This document shows, piece by piece, positions 35,001 to 43,400 of a DNA stretch of 64,000 bases. The notes beneath the pieces are model-generated. The model had not been told where the DNA came from. It saw only the letters and a program-made list of their open reading frames with translations, and did no database searches. This stretch comes from Lentzea albidocapillata subsp. violacea (GTDB lineage: Bacteria; Actinomycetota; Actinomycetes; Mycobacteriales; Pseudonocardiaceae), in the NCBI RefSeq assembly GCF_900100275.1, contig NZ_FNET01000008.1:248001-312000 (forward strand). The letters are read 5' to 3'. Positions within the stretch are counted from its first letter, which is position 1. Each line of letters opens with the position of its first letter. Both the position numbers and the translations under genes were made by a program.

Positions 35001-35201
35001 GCGTTCGGCAGGGGTTACCGCATCGAGATTTCCAATGACGGCACGACGTGGCGGAACGTTTTCTCCACAAGTGCTGGCGATGGCGGCGATGATGTCGTAG
35101 CGTTCACACCACAGGACGCGAGATACCTACGACTGACGGGTACCCAACGGGCCAATCAGTACGGGTACTCCCTGTACGAGCTTGAGGTCTACGTCTCGTA
35201 G
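32001..35201 (+). CDS. Secreted penicillin-acylase-family Ntn hydrolase with C-terminal discoidin domain
   Basis: The 1066-residue precursor has a Sec signal peptide (about residues 1-28, ending ANA). The penicillin-amidase fold includes ITGTTRSGTMFGAGFAAAQDRLWLMDVFR in the small chain and the self-cleavage site GMSNALAV. Ser401 would become the N-terminal nucleophile of the large chain. The C-terminal about 130 residues form an F5/8 type C (discoidin, CBM32-like) domain (NLAAGRTTTASS... to ELEVYVS) that may bind sugars. Substrates in this family include penicillins, acyl-homoserine lactones and lipopeptides; which applies is unknown. ATG 32001 has GAGAGGAG nine bases upstream. A terminator follows. 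Confidence 0.88.
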   Translation: MRRANPVTTLLATAAVTASLLILPAANAEEPPRAAAFAADDYCLGQCNDILPPGNNGNATLAEILTHKAFGTRPAHSADQLGKYDALVGGYGGLTNSQLTDFFNDASFGVPSDQVESTIKPRSDVTIVRDKKIGMPHITGTTRSGTMFGAGFAAAQDRLWLMDVFRHLGRGQLTGFAGGAPGNRVLEQSFFNQIPYTEADLQKQIDSATANGGERGRQALADVNDYTAGINAYITQSVSARNFPGEYVLTGHADSITNWNDIQPFKSTDMVAIASVVGGLFGAGGGGEVQSALVKLAAQNKYGAATGEQVWKAFRAQNDPEAVLTLHDGQSFPYSASPASPQGVALPDGGVVTPERMVYDEVGGAGASVAVPASEDVAKARGIFSDGVLPADLLNKKHGMSNALAVSGAHTDSGNPIAVWGPQTGYFAPQLLLLQELNGPGIRSRGVSFAGVSMYVQLGRGVDYSWSATSSGQDIVDTYAVELCNPDGSAPTKASSHYLFHGSCLPMERLERKNAWKPTVADGTPAGSYTLVMYRTKYGLVTSRATVGGKVVAYTTLRSTYMHEVDSIIGFQELNDPSAIRSAADFQRAANKIGYAFNWFYVDSRDSAYFNSGLNPVRRSTVDPNLPTWGRAEYEWVDWNGDENVAAYMPFAAHPNSINQDYYVSWNNKQAKDFTFGSFGHSAVHRGDLLDVRVRALIASGQKVTRASLTRVMAEAAVADLRAEQVLPELLRVLESAPVDASLAPVVQKLKDWQRSGSLRKETTKGSKAYDHAEAIRILDAWWPLLVESQFKPSLGDGLYNALVAAQQVDESPSDTHGAAPHKGSSFQYGWWGYVDKDLRKVLGDPVQGAFPQTYCGGGILSGCRTALVSSLQAAVAKPANAVYPGDADCAAGDQWCADTIIHRAMGGITQDKIHWQNRPTYQQVVQFPSRRGQTITNLAAGRTTTASSHEKGWNNLPPSNAVDGNPTSRWASDWNDNQWIQVDLGSVQRIGRTVLRWESAFGRGYRIEISNDGTTWRNVFSTSAGDGGDDVVAFTPQDARYLRLTGTQRANQYGYSLYELEVYVS

Positions 35202-35212
35202 GCCTTCGAGAT

Positions 35213-35248
35213 GAGGACGCCGATCCACCCCCAGGGGTCGGCGTCCTC
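35213..35248 (+). terminator. Terminator after acylase gene
   Basis: Perfect 11-bp stem GAGGACGCCGA (35213-35223) / TCGGCGTCCTC (35238-35248), followed by a T-rich stretch. It may also serve the convergent FkbM gene. Confidence 0.8.
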
Positions 35249-35256
35249 TACTTATT

Positions 35257-36018
35257 TCAGGCCCTGAACAGGTAGTTCCGGATCTCGCCCCCGATGGCGC
35301 CGGTCGGCACCCACTCACCGCCGTGCCACGTGCTCATCCGGTATCCGCGCTCGGTGAGGAAGTCGGCGACGTCCTTCGCGTGGTACCCGAACCGCTCGAC
35401 GTGCCGTTCCTCGATCTCGAGCAGGAACGCGGGCTTGAGCCGCTCGATGGTCTCCACAGCCCCTTCGAGGACCCTGAGCTCGGCCCCCTCGACATCGGCC
35501 TTGACGAAGTCGAGCCGGGTGATCCCCTGCTCCTCGACGAAATGGTCGAGAGTGTCCGTCTTGACCAGTACGTCCAGATGCTGGTCGAACTCCTCGTTGG
35601 ACCCGAGCCCGTTGGCCCCCACCGTGAGGAACGACCGCCCGGTCACCGGACTCCCGTGCCGCACTGGCACGGACATGACCTCACGCCCCTGCTTCTCCGC
35701 ACCAAGCGCCACCGAGTGCCTCTTGATGTTGGCACCTTCCCGCGGCCGCAACACGTACGAAAGGGCAGGGTGCGCGAACACCAGCGGCTCAACGCTGTGC
35801 ACAGTCCCTTGTGGACCGACCAGCCGCGACATGGTCACCGTGTAAAGCCCCAGCGCGGCCCCGACGTCAATGCAGACGTCCCCGGGCTTGACGACCTTGC
35901 GAAGTCCGATGAGCTCTGCCTCGGCATAGGGCGTGAGCCGGGCAAGGGCCTGCAACCCGGCGACAACAGCGGCACTGCGAAGTTGGGTCAACACCCAAGT
36001 CAGCCTAGACGTGCCCAT
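35257..36018 (-). CDS. FkbM-family SAM-dependent methyltransferase
   Basis: The 253-residue protein shows the SAM-binding motif I CIDVGAALGLYTVTMSRLVG, an acidic post-motif (VHSVEPL), then LDFVKADVEGAELRVLEGA and a terminal region typical of the FkbM/Methyltransf_21 family. Members O-methylate sugars, lipids or polyketides. ATG 36018 overlaps the end of the upstream hypothetical gene; ATG 36024 is an alternative. The two genes appear to be coupled. Substrate unknown. Confidence 0.85.
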   Translation of the reverse strand: MGTSRLTWVLTQLRSAAVVAGLQALARLTPYAEAELIGLRKVVKPGDVCIDVGAALGLYTVTMSRLVGPQGTVHSVEPLVFAHPALSYVLRPREGANIKRHSVALGAEKQGREVMSVPVRHGSPVTGRSFLTVGANGLGSNEEFDQHLDVLVKTDTLDHFVEEQGITRLDFVKADVEGAELRVLEGAVETIERLKPAFLLEIEERHVERFGYHAKDVADFLTERGYRMSTWHGGEWVPTGAIGGEIRNYLFRA

Positions 36019-36841
36019 TCGCATGCCGTTCGCCCGCAGGCAACCCGACCTGGTCGGCGAACTCAGCGGCCACCCGAGCCCCGCCATAGACACTGAGCGC
36101 CTTGACCAGGTGCAGCCGCAGGTCCCGCCGATGAGCGTCCCCAAGCTCAGGCATGGCCCGCTCCACACTGCTGACCAACGACTCGGCCCAGTTCGTGGCC
36201 GGCTCCCGCTGCGCGAGCTTCACGAGCTCGGCGAGGTGATCAGCCAGCCTGACCGCCTCCGCGACCTGATACCCGTTGCGCTGCAACCACCAGATCGTCG
36301 CCGTACCGACGTCCGTCAACACCTCGTCCCGCAGGTACCGGATCTCAGCGCGCTCGACATCCCGTTCGGCCAGCTTGAACGTGGAGTTCCTGAGCAGCTC
36401 GACATGCTTCCGAGCCATCTCCAGGTCCTCGTCGCCAACCGTGATCTTCACCTGCTCGGCCCGAGCCCAGACATGCGTCCCAGGCACCTGCCGTTCGGTG
36501 GCGAGCTCATCCCCCAACTGCACCTGCAGGGCAGCGTGATGCACCAGCATCGCCTTGGCACCGATCTCCTTGGCCCGCTGCAGAACATGATGGATCGCCG
36601 CACTACGCGGCGAGTTGTGCCGCAACCCCGTAGCCAGATCAAGCCGCCACACCACGGTGAACTTGAAGTGGAAGTCCAGCCCGTACACCGCACTCGCCAG
36701 CGGCGTCTCGAACTCCTGCTGATGACTGCTGGCCGGCGGCACGAAGGTGATGTCGTCAGCACGCTTGGGCACCCTCCTGCGCCACCAGGCCTTGAGGGAA
36801 CCAAGCGGGCCAGGACGGAAGTCGGGCCAGGGTCTGCTCAC
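36005..36841 (-). CDS. Hypothetical protein, coupled to FkbM methyltransferase
   Basis: I do not recognise this 278-residue protein. It has no signal peptide or membrane segment and is mixed alpha/beta: a beta-rich first third (ASAVYGLDFHFKFTVVWRLDLA), long amphipathic helices (AIHHVLQRAKEIGAKAMLVHHAALQVQLGDEL; VERAEIRYLRDEVLTDVGTATIWWLQRNG) and a helical end. The beta strand followed by a long helix bundle loosely recalls band-7/SPFH-like folds, but that is speculation. It overlaps the FkbM gene start by 14 bases, implying a shared transcript. Confidence 0.65.
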   Translation of the reverse strand: MSRPWPDFRPGPLGSLKAWWRRRVPKRADDITFVPPASSHQQEFETPLASAVYGLDFHFKFTVVWRLDLATGLRHNSPRSAAIHHVLQRAKEIGAKAMLVHHAALQVQLGDELATERQVPGTHVWARAEQVKITVGDEDLEMARKHVELLRNSTFKLAERDVERAEIRYLRDEVLTDVGTATIWWLQRNGYQVAEAVRLADHLAELVKLAQREPATNWAESLVSSVERAMPELGDAHRRDLRLHLVKALSVYGGARVAAEFADQVGLPAGERHANGHV

Positions 36842-37014
36842 GCCCTCTCCCTACCTGACGTTTGTGCCCGGCAGAAGGTGGCCTGCCTCACTTCCCTCCA
36901 ACGGCCGCAGCCTGGTCTACGCAGCGCTCACGGTGCGTGAGCGACCTGCTGGTCCGCGGTAGCCGGGGGCGCTGGTCAACTCGGTGGCGGCGCCCCGGTA
37001 GACTGCTGTCGCCG

Positions 37015-37090
37015 GCCCTAGTAGCTCAGCGGATAGAGCATCGGTTTCCTAAACCGTGTGTCGCAGGTTCGAATCCTGCCTGGGGCACCA
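37015..37090 (+). tRNA. tRNA-Arg (anticodon CCT)
   Basis: A 73-base cloverleaf (37015-37087) plus encoded CCA (37088-37090). The acceptor GCCCTAG pairs with CTGGGGC, the D-arm is standard, and the T-arm is GCAGG-TTCGAAT-CCTGC. The anticodon loop TTCCTAA gives CCT, reading AGG. A hairpin terminator follows 17 bases later. Confidence 0.95.
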
Positions 37091-37106
37091 CCTTTCGCCG
37101 GGTGAA

Positions 37107-37145
37107 ATCAGGGCCTGACATGCTGAAACGCTGTCGGGCCCTGAT
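37107..37145 (+). terminator. Terminator after tRNA-Arg
   Basis: ATCAGGGCCTGAC (37107-37119) pairs with GTCGGGCCCTGAT (37133-37145), 13 bp with one T-G wobble and a 13-base loop. Confidence 0.75.
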
Positions 37146-37157
37146 CTATTCGGGCAG

Positions 37158-37640
37158 TCACCCGCCGGCGCGGACGTGACTGATGTACGGCTCGTAGGCC
37201 GACAGGTCACGGGACGGTTCGTACCTGCTCAGGTAGTAGTAGTCGGCCACGATATTGGCCTGTTGCTCGGTGTTGAAGTCGGCGAACGTCTTCCCGCGCA
37301 GACCTTCCGCGCCGCCGTAGTCGTAGAGGCCCTTCACGAAGAACCCGGCGATCGCGGTCGGCAGGAGGCTTAGGACGCTGCGGCCGTGTTGGTACTGGTA
37401 GGCGTGCGTTAGTTCGTGGACCAACCAGCGCTCGTAACTGGCCTGGTGTTGCGGCGTGGTGAGGACGCCCTTGGGGAAGGTGACGAGGCGCGGGAGGGTG
37501 CGGGCAACGCCGAAGCTGCCCAGCAGGCCGCCTTCGGCGAGGCTCAGTGCGCTGATGTCCAGGGCGTCGCCGAACACCTCGCGGGCTATCGAGGCCTCGT
37601 GCGACTCCAGGTTGCGGCGGAACACAGGTCGGAACACCAC
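37158..37640 (-). CDS. Small HExxH metallopeptidase-like protein (DUF4157/eCIS-core-like)
   Basis: The 160-residue protein carries a zinc-peptidase motif HELTHAYQYQHG at about residues 75-86, with a preceding hydrophobic helix and a downstream region FADFNTEQQANIVADYYY in which the Glu/Asp could be the third ligand. This resembles the DUF4157/eCIS-core and Vgr-associated putative peptidases, where HELTHVxQ is common. No signal peptide is visible and no contractile-system genes are close. Function unknown. Confidence 0.7.
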   Translation of the reverse strand: MVFRPVFRRNLESHEASIAREVFGDALDISALSLAEGGLLGSFGVARTLPRLVTFPKGVLTTPQHQASYERWLVHELTHAYQYQHGRSVLSLLPTAIAGFFVKGLYDYGGAEGLRGKTFADFNTEQQANIVADYYYLSRYEPSRDLSAYEPYISHVRAGG

Positions 37641-37770
37641 GGTGGCTCCCCTGCTCTGGCTTCGGGCTGTCGATGTCGAGCAAGGATGTCACGGGCCCGT
37701 CGGGGTTGGCCGATTCCAGGCCGTCCGGAAGGCCCCCAGCACGTGCCGGAGTCCTGTTTGGACAATGAGA

Positions 37771-38244
37771 TCAGCCGGTGAGCCGGTAACGGATCTCCGC
37801 CAACTCGGCCCCGCCGATGGTCTCGGTCTTGACCGTGCCATCGGCGCGGAACCCAAGCCGCTCGTAGAACCGCCGCGCCCGCGGGTTCTCGTCGAACACC
37901 CACAGCACCACGTCCTGCTCCGCCCCGAGTGCCGCACGTGCCAGCTCGTATCCCAGCGGAGTGCCCCACGCCGAGGGCAGCACGTAGAGCGCGTACAGCT
38001 CGAACGCGGCATCGGGCTCACGGGACGGGCCGACGGCGCAGAAGCCGGCCACAGCGTCGTCGACGAGCCCGACCCAGACCCCACCGCGCGGGATGCTCCG
38101 TTCCCACATCGATGTGCGCTGCTCGACCGAGATCTCGTCCAGCAAGGAGTCCGGCACCAGACCGCGATAGGCGGCCTGCCAGGTCTGGACGTGCACCGAC
38201 GCAACGGCGGGGGCGTCGGAGACTACTGCTGGACGGACCGTCAT
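37771..38244 (-). CDS. GNAT-family N-acetyltransferase
   Basis: The 157-residue protein is a complete single GNAT domain. It starts VRPAVVSDAPAVASVHVQTWQAAYRGLVPDSLL, a pattern common to actinobacterial RimI-like and phosphinothricin-type acetyltransferases. It has ELYALYVLPSAWGTPLGYELARAAL as the acetyl-CoA loop region and NPRARRFYERLGFRADG near the end. ATG 38244 lies 27 bases from the divergent nucleoside hydrolase start, so they share a promoter region. The acceptor is unknown. Confidence 0.85.
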   Translation of the reverse strand: MTVRPAVVSDAPAVASVHVQTWQAAYRGLVPDSLLDEISVEQRTSMWERSIPRGGVWVGLVDDAVAGFCAVGPSREPDAAFELYALYVLPSAWGTPLGYELARAALGAEQDVVLWVFDENPRARRFYERLGFRADGTVKTETIGGAELAEIRYRLTG

Positions 38245-38271
38245 GGCTTCCCCACTGGCATGATCGGACGC

Positions 38272-39213
38272 ATGCGGATCATCGTCGACGCGGACCCCGG
38301 CATCGATGATGCCCTCGCTTTGTACTACCTGCGCGCCCAGCCGGAAACCGAAATAGTCGCCATCGGCACGGTCCACGGCAACGTGCCGGTCCAGCAGGCG
38401 ACGGCCAACGCGTTGAGGCTCATCGAACGCCTGAACCTCGACGTTCCCGTGGCCATGGGCGCGGCCAAACCGCTCGCGCAGCCGCTGAGAACCGCGGAGG
38501 ACGTGCACGGCCCGGACGGCCTCGGCGGCCATGCGGGGGATGAGCCGAAGACCGCGCACACCAAGGAAAGCGCCGCCGAGCAGCTGGCGGACAAGGCACG
38601 GGAAAACCCAAAAGAACTTTGCCTCCTCGCGATCGGACCGCTCACGAACGTCGCTCTCGCCCTGCAGATCGAGCCACGTCTGCCGCAGTTGCTGGACAAG
38701 GTCGTGGTCATGGGTGGCGCGCTCAACGTGCCCGGCAACATCACCTCCCACGCCGAGGCCAACTTCTGGCACGACCCGGAAGCGGCCGACCTGGTCCTCG
38801 CCGCCGGCTTCGAGGACCTCACGATCGTCGGCCTCGACGTGACCATGGAGGGGCACGCGCCGCAGGAGTGGCTCGACGCGCTGCCCGACGACTGCTTCCC
38901 GAGGCGGATCCTCGGGTTCTACGCCGACTTCTACGCCAGCTTCCTCGGCAAGAAGGGGTTCGTGCCGCACGACCCGCTCGCGGCGGCGATCCTCTGCGAA
39001 CCCGCCCTCGCCACCTACCACGAGGACCGGTTCGCGATCGAGCTCACGGGCCGTTACACGCGCGGCAAGATCGTTGCCGACCAGCGGTTCCTGGCGGCGG
39101 ACAGTCCGTTCGGACGTGACATCGCCACCGAACGCACGAGAGCCAAGTACGCCGTCACGGCCGACAACGCCGGATTCCTCGCCCGGCTGAGGCACGCTGT
39201 GACACAACCATGA
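38272..39213 (+). CDS. Inosine-uridine-preferring nucleoside hydrolase
   Basis: The 313-residue protein cleaves ribonucleosides to base and ribose. The calcium-binding signature DADPGIDDALAL is at residues 5-16. The Thr/Asn segment (IGTVHGNVPVQQATANALRL), the central LLAIGPLTNVALAL with VVMGGALNVPGNITSHAEANFWHDPEAA, and a C-terminal FVPHDPLAAAIL supplying the last aspartate are all typical. The length fits the family. It acts in nucleoside salvage. Confidence 0.93.
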   Translation: MRIIVDADPGIDDALALYYLRAQPETEIVAIGTVHGNVPVQQATANALRLIERLNLDVPVAMGAAKPLAQPLRTAEDVHGPDGLGGHAGDEPKTAHTKESAAEQLADKARENPKELCLLAIGPLTNVALALQIEPRLPQLLDKVVVMGGALNVPGNITSHAEANFWHDPEAADLVLAAGFEDLTIVGLDVTMEGHAPQEWLDALPDDCFPRRILGFYADFYASFLGKKGFVPHDPLAAAILCEPALATYHEDRFAIELTGRYTRGKIVADQRFLAADSPFGRDIATERTRAKYAVTADNAGFLARLRHAVTQP

Positions 39214-39250
39214 CGAACCACCGACGGGACCTGGACAAACAACGGGCACC

Positions 39251-40159
39251 GTGAGAAGCATGAACGTCCACTTGAAACGATGGCTCGCGGTCTCGGGGGC
39301 CGCCGTGGTCATCGCGACGGGCGTCGTGGCCGGGGGCTCCTACTGGCGGCTCGAGAGCAATCTCAAGACCGTCGATCTCGCGAAGGAGATCACTCACCCC
39401 AGGCCTCCGTCGACTCCTGGCCGCCCCCTCAACATCCTCCTCATCGGCAAGGACGACGGTCGGTCCGACACCGCGATGGTCGTCCAGCTGAACGCGAAGG
39501 GCGACCAGGCTCGCGTGGTCAGCATCCCTCGCGACACGATGGTGCCGAGGCCGCGCTGCGGGGACAACCCGCCGGTCGCGATCGCCATGTTCAACAGCGC
39601 CTTCTCCACCGGCGGCGCCGCGTGCACGGTGGCGACGGTCGAGCAGATGAGCGGCATCCGGATCGACCACTTCGTGCAGATCGACTTCAACGGGTTCCGC
39701 GACGTCGTCGACCGGCTCGGCGGCATCGACGTCACGATGCCCGAGGCGATCGACGACGAGAAGAGCGGGCTGCACGTGCCGGCCGGGCCCACGAAACTCG
39801 ACGGAACGCAGGCGCTCGCTTTCGTGCGCACCCGCTACAGCATCGGTGACGGCAGCGACCTGAACCGCATCAGGAACCAGCAGCTGTTCATGCGGGCGTT
39901 GAGCGAGAAACTGGCGAACGAGAACTGGCTCGCCAGCCCGGCGAAAACACTCGAACTCGCCGACATCCTCACGAAGTCCATCGTCACGGACACCGGAATC
40001 GGCTCGATTCCGAAACTGGCGGATCTCGCGGGCAGACTCACCGCGTTGAAACCGGACGCCATCACGTACGTGACGCTCCCGACCGAGTCCTATCTTCCCG
40101 ATCCGAACCGGGTCCAGCCGAAGCAACCGGAAGCGGACGCACTCTGGCAGGCCGCCTGA
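39251..40159 (+). CDS. LytR-CpsA-Psr (LCP) family cell-wall glycopolymer ligase
   Basis: The 302-residue protein has an N-terminal membrane segment (about residues 10-31) and an extracytoplasmic LCP domain: LNILLIGKDDGRSDTAMVVQLN, VVSIPRDTMV, the conserved GIRIDHFVQIDFNGFRDVVDRLGGIDV and LDGTQALAFVRTRY with the lipid-pyrophosphate-binding arginines. LCP enzymes attach arabinogalactan or teichoic-type polymers to peptidoglycan. The start is GTG 39251 (ATG 39260 possible). A strong terminator follows. Confidence 0.92.
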   Translation: MRSMNVHLKRWLAVSGAAVVIATGVVAGGSYWRLESNLKTVDLAKEITHPRPPSTPGRPLNILLIGKDDGRSDTAMVVQLNAKGDQARVVSIPRDTMVPRPRCGDNPPVAIAMFNSAFSTGGAACTVATVEQMSGIRIDHFVQIDFNGFRDVVDRLGGIDVTMPEAIDDEKSGLHVPAGPTKLDGTQALAFVRTRYSIGDGSDLNRIRNQQLFMRALSEKLANENWLASPAKTLELADILTKSIVTDTGIGSIPKLADLAGRLTALKPDAITYVTLPTESYLPDPNRVQPKQPEADALWQAA

Positions 40160-40205
40160 GCTAGCAGACGGCGCCCTGCCACTCGCCGGGAAGCGGTCCT
40201 GTGGG

Positions 40206-40243
40206 CCACGGCTGAGGAGACCCCCTGAACTCCTCAGCCGTGG
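40206..40243 (+). terminator. Terminator after LCP gene
   Basis: Perfect 14-bp stem CCACGGCTGAGGAG (40206-40219) / CTCCTCAGCCGTGG (40230-40243) with a 10-base loop. Confidence 0.85.
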
Positions 40244-40417
40244 ACGTTCTGCCCCAGTCGGCCACTTTCACGCGACGATCTCCCCGCTCGTGAAGGACGT
40301 GGAGTCGAGGTTGTCAGACCACCTCGTTATGGTGGGCCTCTGACTGCCTGTGCGGTGCGTGCGCCGCAGCTCAGACGGGCGGTCCTCGTTTTCCGGTCCG
40401 GACGAGGAGGAGGCCGG

Positions 40418-43400
40418 TTGGGACCCCGTGGCGTCTTCGCGGAGCGCTTCGCGCTGCTCTACGCGGAGGCAGGCGACCCTCCCCTGAAGAGGGTCACTGA
40501 ATCGGTCGCCCGTGCCCGCCGGACGGACGAGCAGGGCAGGCCGCTGCGAGTGCCCGCCCAGCGGGTCAGCGACTGGCGGCGCGGGCGCAACGTCCCTGCC
40601 AGGTTCAGCGCGCTGAGCGCGGTCCTCGAGGTCCTCGTCGGCGAGGCCCGCAAGCGCAGGCCCCAGCCGGCGATCGACGGCCTGTACGAACTCGACGTGT
40701 GGCGCGCCCTCTGGGAGGCGGCGCTCGCGAGCCCGGTCACGGAAACGGACACACCCCCTCAGGAAGACAACTCCGTCTGCCCGTACATGGGTCTGAGCGC
40801 ATTCGGGCCGCAGGACGCGAATTGGTTCTTCGGCCGGGAAACGGCGACGAACGCACTTCTCGACCGGCTGAACGACAACGGCATCACAATGCTCGTGGGC
40901 GCGTCCGGCGCCGGTAAGTCCAGTTTGATGAAAGCGGGCGTGCTGCCCAGGCTGGACAAAGACGCCGTCGTCATCTCGCCGGGCACCGATCCGTTGAAGG
41001 AGTTCGCGCTCCAGGTGCCGGAGCTGATCCACGTGCTGGAGGCGGCAGCCGCGGACGTGCGCGACGACCTCACGCACGAGGTGCAGCTCGCGGTCGGCGA
41101 CCGGGTGGTGATCGTCGACCAGTTCGAGGAGGCGTTTACCCTCGGCGGCGACGAGAACCGGTTGCGGATCTTCGTGCAGGCCCTGCACGCGGCGGCGGAG
41201 AAGAGCGCTGTGGTGCTCGGCGTGCGGGCCGACTTCTATGCCCGCTGTCTCGACTTCCCGGAACTCGCCGAGGCCCTGCAGAGCAGGCAGATGGTGCTCG
41301 GCGCGATGTCCGCGGCCGAACTGCGCGACGCGGTGACGAGCCCCGCCAAGGCCGCCGGTCTGCAGCTGGAGGCCGGTCTGGTCGACCTCATGCTGCGTGA
41401 CCTGGGCACGCACAACCGCCGCGGCAAGGACGCGTACGACGCGGGCGCGCTCCCCCTGCTCAGCCACGCTCTGCTGGTCACGTGGCAACGCAGGCAGGCG
41501 GGGCGCCTCACGATCGCCGGCTACCGGGCGGCCGGCGGCATCCAGGGCGCCGTCGCCGCCACCGCCGAACGCGCCTGGTCAGACCTCGACGAACCGGCCA
41601 GGGCCGCCGCGCGGCAGCTGCTCCTGCGCCTGGTCAGGGTCGGCGACGACACGCAGGACACGCGCCGTCGCTCCAGCCGCCACAGCCTGCTGGAAGCCAG
41701 CACGAATCTTTCCGCGACGGAACGCGCGCTCGAAGTCCTCACGCACGCCCGCCTGATCACCATGGACGCCGACTCGGTCGAGATCACGCACGAGGCGTTG
41801 CTGCAGGCCTGGCCCCGGTTGCGCAGCTGGATCGACGAGGACCGGGCGGGCAACCTCACCCGGCAACGGCTCGAGGAGGACGCGGCGACGTGGTCCGCGC
41901 ACGACCACGACTCGTCGCTGCTCTATCGCGGCGCACGGCTGGAGGGGGTACGGCAGCAGCGGGACGTCACCACGATCGCCAAGGAGTTCGTGCGCACGTC
42001 CGAACGCCAGCACCGCAAGAGCGTCTGGCTGCGCCGTTCGGCGGTCGTGCTGGTGTCGGTGTTCGCGCTGATCGCGGCGGGCGCTGCCGTGATCGCCGTG
42101 AACCAGCGCAACGACGCCCAGTTCCGCCAGGTCGTCGCCGAGGCCGACCGGCTGGCCGGAAGCGATCCGTCGCTGTCGGCCCAGTTCCTAATGGTCGCGC
42201 ACCGCATGCGCCCCGACGACCAGGGCGTGAACGCGAAACTGCTCGCCACCCAGCAGGTCCCGCTGGCCGTGCCGCTGGCCGGGCACACCGGAGCGGTCTA
42301 TCTGACGACGTTCAGCCCGGACGGCTCGCTGCTCGCCACCGCCAGCTACGACCGCACGGCACGCCTGTGGGACGTCCGGGATCGCAGTCGTCCCAAGGAG
42401 ATCGCGGTCATCGCCGAGCACACCAACTGGCTCAGTTCGGCCGTGTTCTCCCCCGACGGCAAGGTCCTCGCGACCACGGGCCAGGACGCGACGATCCGGC
42501 TCTGGGACGTGACGAACCCGAGTTCCCCCAAGGCTCTCAAGACGATCCAGACCGGCAACGGCCCCTCGTACCTGCTGGAGTTCAGCCCGGACGGCACGCT
42601 GCTCGCCGCGGCGAACGAGGACCGCTCGGCAAGGCTGTGGGACGTCCGCGACCCGGCGAACGCCAAGCCGTCCGGCGAGCCGTTGCGCGACCACTCCGCC
42701 GCGGTCCGCTCGCTCGCGTTCAGCCCGGACGGCAGGACGCTGGCCACCACCGGCGACGACCAGACGATCCGGCTGTGGGACGTCACCACGAGGGCCAGGA
42801 TCGGCAAGCCGATGACCGGCCACACGCTCGGCATCCACTCCGTGGCGTTCAGCGCTGACGGCAAGCTGCTCGCCAGCGGCGCCGACGACAAGATGGTCCG
42901 GTTGTGGGACCCGGCCACGCAGGAGCCGGTGGGCCAGCCACTCGTCGGCCACACCGGAGCGGTGTGGTCGGTGAAGTTCAGCCCCGACGGCCTCACGCTC
43001 GCCTCCGGCGCGGCCGACGCCACCGCGCGCCTGTGGAGCCTGACCGACCCGGCCGCCCCGACCCCGCTCGGCCGCCCGCTCGCCGCGCGGGGTGCCAACG
43101 TCTTCGCGATCGGCTTCAGCCCGGACGGCGACGCGCTCGCGACCGGTTCGCTGGAGAACGCGGTGAACCTGTGGTCGTTGCCGCAGGCGATGCTGCTCGG
43201 CCACAGCTCGCACGTTCCGACGCCCGCGTTCAGCCCGGACGGCAAGCTCGTCGCGACCGGTTCCAGCGACAAGACCGTGCGCCTGTGGGACGTCTCGGAC
43301 TCGCACCACCCCAGACAGCTCGGGCCACCGCTGCTCGGGCACGAACGGACGGTCGGCCCGCCGGAGTTCCGGCGCGACGGCAAGGTGCTCGCCACGGCGG

